Source: Acidocella sp. (GTDB taxonomy: Bacteria; Pseudomonadota; Alphaproteobacteria; Acetobacterales; Acetobacteraceae). Taken from it: a stretch of 17,472 nucleotides of DNA. The position numbers and the translations under genes are program-made. The notes under the pieces were generated by a model, which did no database searches, was not told the DNA's origin, and saw only the letters and a list, made by a program, of their open reading frames with translations. Within the stretch, counting starts at the first letter, position 1. Each line of letters begins with the position of its first letter. Location of the stretch: the NCBI GenBank assembly GCA_028687415.1, contig JAQUAC010000015.1:1-17472 (forward strand), written 5' to 3'. Below, piece by piece: positions 6,085 through 12,470 of the stretch.

Positions 6085-8000
6085 GCCGCCGCCCCGGTGC
6101 CGGGCTTGGCATCGGCCCCCATAGTCAGCGCCGCCACCTTCTCGCGCGTCTGCGCGGAGGTGCCGTGCTGGGTCTTCTCCCAATAATGCGGGTTGGTGAT
6201 CAGCTGGCCCAGCGCCTTATAGGCGGCCACGGAATGCAGCACCCAATAAGCCGGCGCCAGCAGCCCCCACGGCACCAGATTGAACCATTGCCGCTTCGAC
6301 GCCGCGACAAGGTTGAAATACACATACATCGCGTTGCTGATCAGCAGGTCAAACAGCGCCACCACCAGCACGAAGGGCGGAAACAAGGCCGCTACATGCT
6401 GCGGGCCAATGATCAGAGAGACCAAGAAGGTCAGCCACAGAAGCGGGTTGATCAGCGCCGTGAAGGGCGGAAACCCGACGAACATCTGAAACCCGATAAA
6501 GCCGATGAAGCCCAGCCGCCGATAAAGCCGCACCGGGCGGCGCATATGCACCAGCCAGGTCTGCATATAGCCTTTGATCCAGCGGCTACGCTGGTTGATC
6601 CAGCTTTTCAAAACCCCGTTGGCTTCCTCGAAGGTTGTGGAATTCACCACCGCCACACGGTAGCCCGCCTGGGTCAGGCGCACACCCAGATCCGCATCCT
6701 CGGTCACGTTATACGGGTCCCACGCGCCCAGTTCACGCAGCACATCCGTGCGGAAATGGTTGGAGGTGCCGCCAAGCGGAATGGGAATATTCAGCCGGTG
6801 CAGCCCGGGCAGCAGATAATCGAACCAATGGCTGTATTCGAGTGTGAACATCCGGGTGAGGAAATTATCATCCCGGTTGAAGTAATTCAGCCGCGCCTGC
6901 ACGCAAGCCACATTGCTGGGCGAGGCCTGGAACAAGGCCACCACCTTCTTCAGCTGGTCCGGCTCAGGAATATCCTCGGCGTCGAAAATCACCGTATAGG
7001 TGCCGCGCGCGAAATAGAGCGCGTAATTGCAGGCTTTCGGCTTGGTCTTGGGCTGGCTGTCCGGCACGCGGATAATCTCGAACAGATCCTCCGCCCCCAG
7101 CGCGCGGGCGGCCTCGATCGTTTCATGGTCGCCCGCTTCCAGCACCAGCTTCACATCCAGCTTGGTGCGCGGATAATCCATCCGCCTGATGGAGGCGACG
7201 AGAATAGGCAGTACCTCGGATTCCCGGTACATCGGCACCAGCACGGTAAAGATCGGCAGGTCCGCATCCTGCAGAGTCGCGACCTCCGCCGGGCTCACCG
7301 AAAGATCCACCCGCCTGCCGCTGCCGATCAGCGTCAGCACGCCGCGGAACAGAAACAAGGCGGCATAGAGGGAGGAAATGAGCGCCGAGAGCACCACCAG
7401 GGTGACATGCGCGCTTATCGTCATGCCTAGCAGCAGGAGGATCAGCAACGCCAGCAGCATGTTCTTCTGGCCTGAGGAGGCGGTAGTTTTGGCGGAGAGT
7501 TCCGGCTCGCGGTTATACAGCGCCTCGCGCGCTTCCAGGCTCATTTCGTCATTGAACAGCGCCTGCAAGGTCCAGATCACGTCGAACTTACCGGTCACCG
7601 CGTAGCGTATGGTCCGGCCGGGATAGCGTGATGCCACAAAGGCCTGCATCGCCTCGCCATCGGGCGTGCGCGCGGCGATGATCAGCGCGCCATCCTCGTC
7701 AATCCGCCAGGGCAAAAACACGTGCTGCAGGTAAAGCCGCCGGTCCTGCAGGCTCACCAAGGCGGCATCCGGGCGGATCTCGCGCAGATTGGCGAAGGGC
7801 AGATTGCAGCTTTTCGCCATTTGCTGCGCCCACTCAAAGCTGGAGATGGCGTACATAGCGGCCAGTATGTCCGGCAGCGGAGAGCGCCATTGCCGGCTCA
7901 ACCGCCATGCCTCTTCCATCTGCTCCGCCGTCAGCCTGCCGCGCTGATGCAGCGCGGCCAGGGTCCGCAGCTCACGTTCGGACATATGCCGGTTGGGCAT
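6081..8000 (-). CDS. Processive GT2 polysaccharide synthase with N-terminal GspE-N/MshEN-like domain (NfrB-like)
   Basis: A 639-residue inner-membrane glycosyltransferase that probably polymerises and translocates an exopolysaccharide from a nucleotide sugar. Residues 18-75 look like a GspE-N/MshEN domain (LPDILAAMYAISSFEWAQQM, then LPFANL), which in relatives such as NfrB or MshE can bind c-di-GMP. Two membrane helices follow (about 180-222). The GT2 core (250-475) has VLVPMYRES, FDAEDIPEPDQL (D340, D343), NVTEDADLG (D435) and QRSRW (470-474), the acceptor and processivity motifs of cellulose-synthase-like enzymes. Four more helices lie after residue 495. The nucleotide-binding motif reads EAGDHET rather than the acidic EDDxET-type I would expect. 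Start: ATG at 8000, 3 bases after the barrel gene. The product is unknown. Confidence 0.88.
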   Translation of the reverse strand: MPNRHMSERELRTLAALHQRGRLTAEQMEEAWRLSRQWRSPLPDILAAMYAISSFEWAQQMAKSCNLPFANLREIRPDAALVSLQDRRLYLQHVFLPWRIDEDGALIIAARTPDGEAMQAFVASRYPGRTIRYAVTGKFDVIWTLQALFNDEMSLEAREALYNREPELSAKTTASSGQKNMLLALLILLLLGMTISAHVTLVVLSALISSLYAALFLFRGVLTLIGSGRRVDLSVSPAEVATLQDADLPIFTVLVPMYRESEVLPILVASIRRMDYPRTKLDVKLVLEAGDHETIEAARALGAEDLFEIIRVPDSQPKTKPKACNYALYFARGTYTVIFDAEDIPEPDQLKKVVALFQASPSNVACVQARLNYFNRDDNFLTRMFTLEYSHWFDYLLPGLHRLNIPIPLGGTSNHFRTDVLRELGAWDPYNVTEDADLGVRLTQAGYRVAVVNSTTFEEANGVLKSWINQRSRWIKGYMQTWLVHMRRPVRLYRRLGFIGFIGFQMFVGFPPFTALINPLLWLTFLVSLIIGPQHVAALFPPFVLVVALFDLLISNAMYVYFNLVAASKRQWFNLVPWGLLAPAYWVLHSVAAYKALGQLITNPHYWEKTQHGTSAQTREKVAALTMGADAKPGTGAAA

Positions 8001-8003
8001 TGC

Positions 8004-8801
8004 TCAGTAACGCAGCCAGATGGCCAGCACGCCCGCATTGCCAAGGGCGATCTGCCGTCCGCCCGCATCGTGCCAGGCACCGAATTGCAGCGAGATATGC
8101 GGGGTGAGCGTGCGCACGGCAGAGAGCTCGACCCGGTAAAGATCATAATCCGATTCACCCGGCTTCGCGTTCCCGACACTCACGGTGTTGAAACTCTGTG
8201 CCATCACCAGCCAGTTTGGCGTCACGTTCAGCCCCAGCGTGGCATCGCCACGGAACTGGTCGGCCCAGCCGTTGGATTCAATCCGGTACCCGGTCTCGAA
8301 ATCCGCGAAGCCATGCCAGCCATTGGGCAGCACGAAGCCCCGCCCGTAAAGAAGCCTTGCCTCATACTCGGAATTGGGCTGGGCCAGCAGCGGCTCGTCG
8401 CCGTTCGCGGTGCCCGGCAGCCCCACGGTGCCCTGCACCGAGACGACATTCCAGTCATCCTGGTAGAGCGCATAGCGCAGAAAGAGATTCCACTGCACCA
8501 GCCCGAACGTGCCCTTGGTGCCCGGCAGGCCAGACTGGGTGACATATTGCAGCCGCGGCTGCATGCCGACGGTCCAGCGGTTATTCACCCCGTACTCGAT
8601 ATAGGGGGAGAATTCCGTCTGCCGGTAGGTGCCGGTTCCGACGGGGCGGCCAAAGGCATCGTAACCGGACACGCCAACCTGATAGTAGGTCAGGCTGTCG
8701 ATCATCAGCCACTGTCCAGACTGCTCCGGCCAGGCGCTGGCCTGGGCGGCAACCGGCAATGCCGCCAGCGCCATCGCGGCGGCAAGGCTTGCGCGCCTCA
8801 T
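8004..8801 (-). CDS. Small outer-membrane beta-barrel protein of the polysaccharide operon
   Basis: A 265-residue exported protein. Residues 1-22 form a signal peptide (MRRASLAAAMALAALPVAAQ, cleavage after AQASA). The rest is a series of short amphipathic beta strands rich in Tyr/Trp/Gly (VNNRWTVGMQPRLQYV, WNLFLRYALY, YRVELSAVRTL) and ends in ...AIWLRY. The C-terminal aromatic residue is the usual signal for outer-membrane insertion. It probably forms the export pore, as the BcsC barrel does in cellulose secretion, but there are no TPR repeats. The ATG at 8801 overlaps the bcsB-like stop (ATGA); a longer start at 8906 would lie in the previous gene and hide the signal peptide. The function is inferred from topology and operon position. 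Confidence 0.8.
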   Translation of the reverse strand: MRRASLAAAMALAALPVAAQASAWPEQSGQWLMIDSLTYYQVGVSGYDAFGRPVGTGTYRQTEFSPYIEYGVNNRWTVGMQPRLQYVTQSGLPGTKGTFGLVQWNLFLRYALYQDDWNVVSVQGTVGLPGTANGDEPLLAQPNSEYEARLLYGRGFVLPNGWHGFADFETGYRIESNGWADQFRGDATLGLNVTPNWLVMAQSFNTVSVGNAKPGESDYDLYRVELSAVRTLTPHISLQFGAWHDAGGRQIALGNAGVLAIWLRY

Positions 8802-10615
8802 TTGCCGCGCCGCCGCCGTGCGACCATGATGACAAGCAGAACTAGCAAGATCAGCCAGCAGGCGCCGAGCAGCTCGATATTCCAATTGCTCAGAAGCTTG
8901 CCCCACAGGCTCGTTTGCGGTGTTAGCATCATCGCGTCATGCAGGGCGGTCAGGAAGGTGGCGGGGGCGCTGGTGCCGTCATAGAGCGCCACATTGCCGT
9001 CCCCCGGCAGGGCGGCTTGGGCCAGGCTGGCAGGGCTACCCGGGCTCAGCCACAGCCCCGGCACGTAATCAGGACCCTTGCCGGCACTCACCAGCTGCAA
9101 CAGGCTGTCGCTCCCCTGGTCCGGCAGGGTTACGCTCGCCTGCTGGTTCGGCAGAGGCAGCACCAGCGGCCCTGTGGTTTTCGCCAGCGGCGCGATGCTC
9201 ACAACCTGCCCGGCCTCATGAGAAACAAGAATGAACGGGCTGGAAGGCGCGCTCTCCGTGCCGGAGACTGTTACCGCCAGCGGGTTTGCCCCGGCGGCAC
9301 CCAGCAGCTCCGCCAGTAAGGGCAGAGCGGGGGGCAGGCTTTCCGGCGGCAGGTCGGTTAGCACCGGCACCTGGCCGCTCCCCGCCGCGGTGAAGCCGGC
9401 GAAACGGATCGGCGCGGCGGGCCCGTCCGCTAGCACCAGCTTGGAACCGTCATCCAGCGTGAAGTCCAGCGGCATGAAATGCTCGCAGCTCGAAACCTGT
9501 CCCAGCCGTACAAAATGCAGCTGCAGCTTGGCACCGCTGGCCAGAAGGGGCTGCGGCAGCGGAATGGCGGCGCCGTTCAGCGCCACCGTGCCGGTGAAGG
9601 CGCGGCTCCAGACGACATTGCCACCCAGCTCCACGGAGACGATCTCGCTCTGCCCCGGCGGCAGGGCCATACCGCGTCCATACAGCACAATGGCGGCCGC
9701 GTGCCGGTTTGCGGGCAAGGCGGAGAGCGGCAGGGTCAGATCCAGCCGCGTGTCGCGCAGCACCGAAACCGTCATCGGCCCCAGCCCCATCGCACCGAAA
9801 CTCACCGAACCAGGCGTGCTGGACGCCACGGGCACCAGCTCCGCACTCGCCTGGCTTTGCGCCCGGGTCTGCAGCGCGGGGGATGCCGCCACCAAGGCCC
9901 GCGCCGCCGCCGCGTTTGGCACCACAATCTGCGGCGCCTTGCCATTCGGCTGGGTGGCCGCCGCCAGCGCTTGCGCCGCAGGGTCGACCAGGATGCTCGC
10001 CCGCGTGGGGTCCGTGGTGAAATAAGGGGCGATGCCGCGTTCCACCAGCGCAGTGGAGAGGATAAGCGCTGTCTGCACATCCGACAAGCCCGGCTTAACG
10101 GGCAGGGCGATGGTCAGCGGGGTTGCGGCGGTGCGCCAGAGGTCTCCCACTCCTTGCGGCCCGGATGCGTTTGCCACCAGGGCTGTATTCGGCTGCACCA
10201 CCGCCCAGTCTGCCACCGTGTCGCTGTCATAGCACTGCCCGGCATCGCCGATCGTCTGGTCAGCCGCGAAGGAAAGCTGCAGGAACGCGCCCCGGGTGAA
10301 GCGCGCTGGCACGTTGATCTGCGCCGTGCCGTTGGCGGTGTTGTCCGGCACCGTGGCCAAGGGCACGCCGTCGGCCAGCACGGTCAGGCTGGCATTCGGG
10401 TTCGGCGCGGCCGAGGCGGTGAAGGAGAGGTTGAGTGTGGCGCCCTGGGTATTGGCCGGCAGAGGAAAATAGACAGACTCGGACGCCCCCGGCCCGCGCA
10501 GCACCAGCCCATTGGCATAGCCAAGATCAACCAGATTGTTTGCTTGGGCCGCTACGCAGGCGGTTAACCATAACCCCGCCACAACCGACAATCGTTGTAT
10601 AAAGCTCCGCCACAT
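8798..10615 (-). CDS. BcsB-like periplasmic polysaccharide-synthase subunit
   Basis: A 605-residue periplasmic protein anchored by one C-terminal helix, the architecture of cellulose synthase subunit B, which guides the polymer through the periplasm and stabilises the synthase. A signal peptide covers about residues 1-25 (ending ACVAAQA). LRGPGASESVYFPLP (about 39-53), followed by a beta-sandwich with a Cys near 129, matches the first BcsB carbohydrate-binding-like domain. A second such domain has SSCEHFMPLDFTLDDGS (about 376-392). Flavodoxin-like stretches lie between and after. The C-terminus is LLGACWLILLVLLVIMVARR. It is shorter than typical BcsB (about 750-800). The start at 10615 gives the signal peptide directly; 10684 would bury it. 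It is the first gene of the operon. Confidence 0.85.
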   Translation of the reverse strand: MWRSFIQRLSVVAGLWLTACVAAQANNLVDLGYANGLVLRGPGASESVYFPLPANTQGATLNLSFTASAAPNPNASLTVLADGVPLATVPDNTANGTAQINVPARFTRGAFLQLSFAADQTIGDAGQCYDSDTVADWAVVQPNTALVANASGPQGVGDLWRTAATPLTIALPVKPGLSDVQTALILSTALVERGIAPYFTTDPTRASILVDPAAQALAAATQPNGKAPQIVVPNAAAARALVAASPALQTRAQSQASAELVPVASSTPGSVSFGAMGLGPMTVSVLRDTRLDLTLPLSALPANRHAAAIVLYGRGMALPPGQSEIVSVELGGNVVWSRAFTGTVALNGAAIPLPQPLLASGAKLQLHFVRLGQVSSCEHFMPLDFTLDDGSKLVLADGPAAPIRFAGFTAAGSGQVPVLTDLPPESLPPALPLLAELLGAAGANPLAVTVSGTESAPSSPFILVSHEAGQVVSIAPLAKTTGPLVLPLPNQQASVTLPDQGSDSLLQLVSAGKGPDYVPGLWLSPGSPASLAQAALPGDGNVALYDGTSAPATFLTALHDAMMLTPQTSLWGKLLSNWNIELLGACWLILLVLLVIMVARRRRGK

Positions 10616-10776
10616 AAAAGTTAATCCATCATTTATTTGGACATAACTATCCACGCGGCAAGTGAACAGACAAAGGTCTATCAATATTCGGTGAAGCAGG
10701 CGCCAAACGGCTCTTGTCGTCGGTCATCGGGATGGTTCCTTGGGTTTGCGTTGCGTGGGGCAAACCAATGCTACCC
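10616..10776. other. Upstream region of the polysaccharide operon
   Basis: A non-coding leader between the PilZ terminator and the bcsB-like gene. It contains a 7-bp inverted repeat GGTTTGC/GCAAACC (10743-10749 and 10760-10766). No convincing -35/-10 pair was found by eye on the minus strand, although the stretch near 10620-10700 is AT-richer than its surroundings and is the likely promoter area. Confidence 0.4.
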
Positions 10777-10830
10777 AAAAACCGCCCCGGTGGCCGCCAA
10801 TCGGCCCGCCTCCGCCAGATTCGGGGCGGT
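10777..10830 (-). terminator. Rho-independent terminator after the PilZ gene
   Basis: On the minus strand a 9-bp arm pair ACCGCCCCG/CGGGGCGGT (10781-10789 and 10822-10830) is followed by TTTTTGGG. The long loop contains its own hairpin GGCCG-CCAAT-CGGCC (10792-10806). It suggests that PilZ and the polysaccharide operon are separate transcripts, or that the junction is an attenuator. Confidence 0.6.
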
Positions 10831-10857
10831 CGCTACGGCAGGCCGATTACCGGCCTC

Positions 10858-11184
10858 CTACACCACGGACGGGGGCACGACCGCTGAGCGGAACAGGCCG
10901 ATTTCAAAGCCAACCATATTTCCTATCGCCCATACACGGCGAACAGGCTGCGGTTCTTGCGTGCCTAGCCGAAGAAAAAGCCTCTCTGGCACATGAGTCA
11001 TCTCTGCTGTTTCGATACGCACGCCAGTTTGTGACCGATCAAGAATCAAGCAATCAATCACACTCGAATGGCCGTAACCGTATAGCAGCTTGCCACCCAT
11101 AAGAACGCGGGAGCGAGACGCTTTTCTCCGTTCCAGCTGACGCGGCCGCCCTATGGGCGCAACATTGGATTCTCCAGGATTCAT
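10858..11184 (-). CDS. PilZ-domain protein (c-di-GMP receptor)
   Basis: A 108-residue single-domain PilZ protein. The two parts of the c-di-GMP binding signature are present and well spaced: RKASR (RxxxR, residues 20-24) and DRSQTG (DxSxxG, 49-54). A beta-barrel remainder (RLFLRLGTQEPQPVRRV...VGFEIG) follows. It should bind c-di-GMP in the cytoplasm and pass the signal to a partner. It lies on the same strand upstream of the polysaccharide operon, so the synthase complex is the obvious candidate, but a terminator separates them and no contact is shown. It is 12 bases downstream of an unknown gene and probably co-transcribed with it. The ribosome binding site is weak. Confidence 0.85.
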   Translation of the reverse strand: MNPGESNVAPIGRPRQLERRKASRSRVLMGGKLLYGYGHSSVIDCLILDRSQTGVRIETAEMTHVPERLFLRLGTQEPQPVRRVWAIGNMVGFEIGLFRSAVVPPSVV

Positions 11185-11196
11185 CTTTAGTTTTTT

Positions 11197-11541
11197 CTAA
11201 GCCTGAGCACCGGCAACACCGATATTTCCTTCGCTCATGTCAATCGAACCACCAGAATAAGGCTGATGATACTGATTGAACACATCGAGATATGCCTCCA
11301 CCGCTTCCATGGCTTCTTTTGCAGACCTAAAACTCTTGATACCTTCGCTATCCGGCATGAGACTCCAAGACTTTCCGCCTGCGTCGTCAGTGCTGCGCGG
11401 GACCATAGCAACCCATGTTCTTCCCGGCCGAGGACGGCTGACTTCAGCCTGACCAATACACACAAAGCAATTTAGGCTGCGCTTATCCCATGTGTATTTA
11501 TCTAATGACTTGTTTCTATGAGGTTTTCTAAACGTCGTCAT
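11197..11541 (-). CDS. Hypothetical protein, 114 residues, upstream of PilZ
   Basis: I do not recognise this protein. It has a basic N-terminus (residues 1-21), a central beta-rich stretch (FVCIGQAEVSRPRPGRTWVAMV with a nearby Cys pair), then an amphipathic helix (AKEAMEAVEAYLDVFNQYHQ) and a Gly/Ser tail. There is no signal peptide or membrane segment. The start is well supported by AAGGAGG five bases before the ATG, the strongest Shine-Dalgarno in the window. It is 12 bases ahead of the PilZ gene, so the two are probably one operon. Base composition appears more AT-rich than the relaxase and polysaccharide genes, hinting at a different origin. Confidence 0.6.
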   Translation of the reverse strand: MTTFRKPHRNKSLDKYTWDKRSLNCFVCIGQAEVSRPRPGRTWVAMVPRSTDDAGGKSWSLMPDSEGIKSFRSAKEAMEAVEAYLDVFNQYHQPYSGGSIDMSEGNIGVAGAQA

Positions 11542-11757
11542 CCTCCCCTCCTTAGTACCACTAGCAGTCGAAAGAATGCCCTAGCTCAAAAACTTGATGA
11601 TCCAAGAAAATGACGACAAGTAACAGCCATCTCTAATGCCCCACCTAAAATATGGAGCCCATTTTCGTCAATATACGCTGGTGCTCCCTGTCGGGCGAAG
11701 TGAGAAATTGCCCCCCTGACTGAGACGATCAGCCGCGCTATACGGACCCTACTACCC
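11542..11757. other. Intergenic region between DUF6118-type gene and the unknown/PilZ pair
   Basis: 216 bases without a supported gene. It must hold the promoter for the 11541-10858 pair. A minus-strand TTGACG is present near 11675-11670, but no matching -10 at normal spacing was seen. No strong hairpin terminator was seen for the upstream gene. Confidence 0.4.
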
Positions 11758-12444
11758 CTATTTCGCCTTCACCATGAGGGTACATTTCTGATCTTTTTCT
11801 TCCTTGATGGCTGCTTGCTGGCAAGCGACAAGAGCCGCCCGGTTGGCTTGCACAAGATTATATCCAGCCGCAGCATCACTCGCATCTCCAGGATTGGCGG
11901 CACGGAGCAAATCCCACCCCGCGCCCCAGCGGCTGTCTCGCATGACAAGGGCCGCGACTTGCCCGTTCAGTCCGAACGGCAAAACGCTGGCCAGGAAGGG
12001 CGATAGCAGTATACCTGCGACACACGCCACGAGGCCGGTATAGAATACCCAGTTCCATTGTGAATCCTGCCCCCGCAGCGTACCGATCATGCCAGCCAGC
12101 TCGCCCCGGGTGCGGTTCTGCTCCTGCATGGCGGCCTGGAGTTTGCCCGCCGCATCGCGCATCAGCTCATTGCCCTCTCGGGCAATGGCTTGCCGGTGCT
12201 GCTCCGGCGTCAGCCGCAGCGCCGAATGCTTTTCAATTACATCGAGCCGCGCAACAACGGCGGCCAGCGCCTGCGCGACTTTCCCGACATCGCTCCGGTA
12301 ATCCGGCGGTGCTGGGGGCAGGCTGTCGATTAGAACGCCAGGCAGCGCCTCCACCGCCCGGCGCATAACGGACACCTCGGCCCGCAAATCCTCAAACGCC
12401 CGCGCCGGATCATTCGCCTGGTCGTCGTCCAAATCACCGCCCAT
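11758..12444 (-). CDS. DUF6118-type membrane protein linked to the relaxase
   Basis: A 228-residue protein resembling the DUF6118 family that accompanies TraA-type relaxases on alphaproteobacterial plasmids. Residues 14-125 are helical and probably coiled coil (RAFEDLRAEVSVMRRAVEAL, then VARLDVIEKHSALRLTPEQH). One strong membrane helix follows at about 131-157 (WVFYTGLVACVAGILLSPFL), then a C-terminal domain of about 70 residues with WGAGWDLLRAANP and two cysteines. It starts 26 bases after the relaxase stop with GAGG 7 bases before the ATG, so it is in the same operon. The function is unknown; a role in presenting the relaxosome at the membrane is only a guess. The family name is from memory, not from a search. 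Confidence 0.7.
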   Translation of the reverse strand: MGGDLDDDQANDPARAFEDLRAEVSVMRRAVEALPGVLIDSLPPAPPDYRSDVGKVAQALAAVVARLDVIEKHSALRLTPEQHRQAIAREGNELMRDAAGKLQAAMQEQNRTRGELAGMIGTLRGQDSQWNWVFYTGLVACVAGILLSPFLASVLPFGLNGQVAALVMRDSRWGAGWDLLRAANPGDASDAAAGYNLVQANRAALVACQQAAIKEEKDQKCTLMVKAK

Positions 12445-12470
12445 GTCTTTCCTCTCCCTGCTTTAGCGGT

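Noticed and set aside
4933..6186. Long open frames on the plus strand opposite the membrane protein and the synthase (also 6165-7430 and 7722-8984)
   Set aside because: Their translations are Arg/Gln/Pro/His-rich with no recognisable domain, typical of the antisense frame of GC-rich genes. The minus-strand proteins have clear families, signal peptides and coupled starts.
10742..10776. Possible GEMM-type c-di-GMP riboswitch, suggested by GGGGCAAACC and the c-di-GMP context
   Set aside because: The short match is on the plus strand, opposite to the operon. The GNRA loop, the second helix and the conserved GCAAAGCC/GGTAGCGGGG parts are not present in order.
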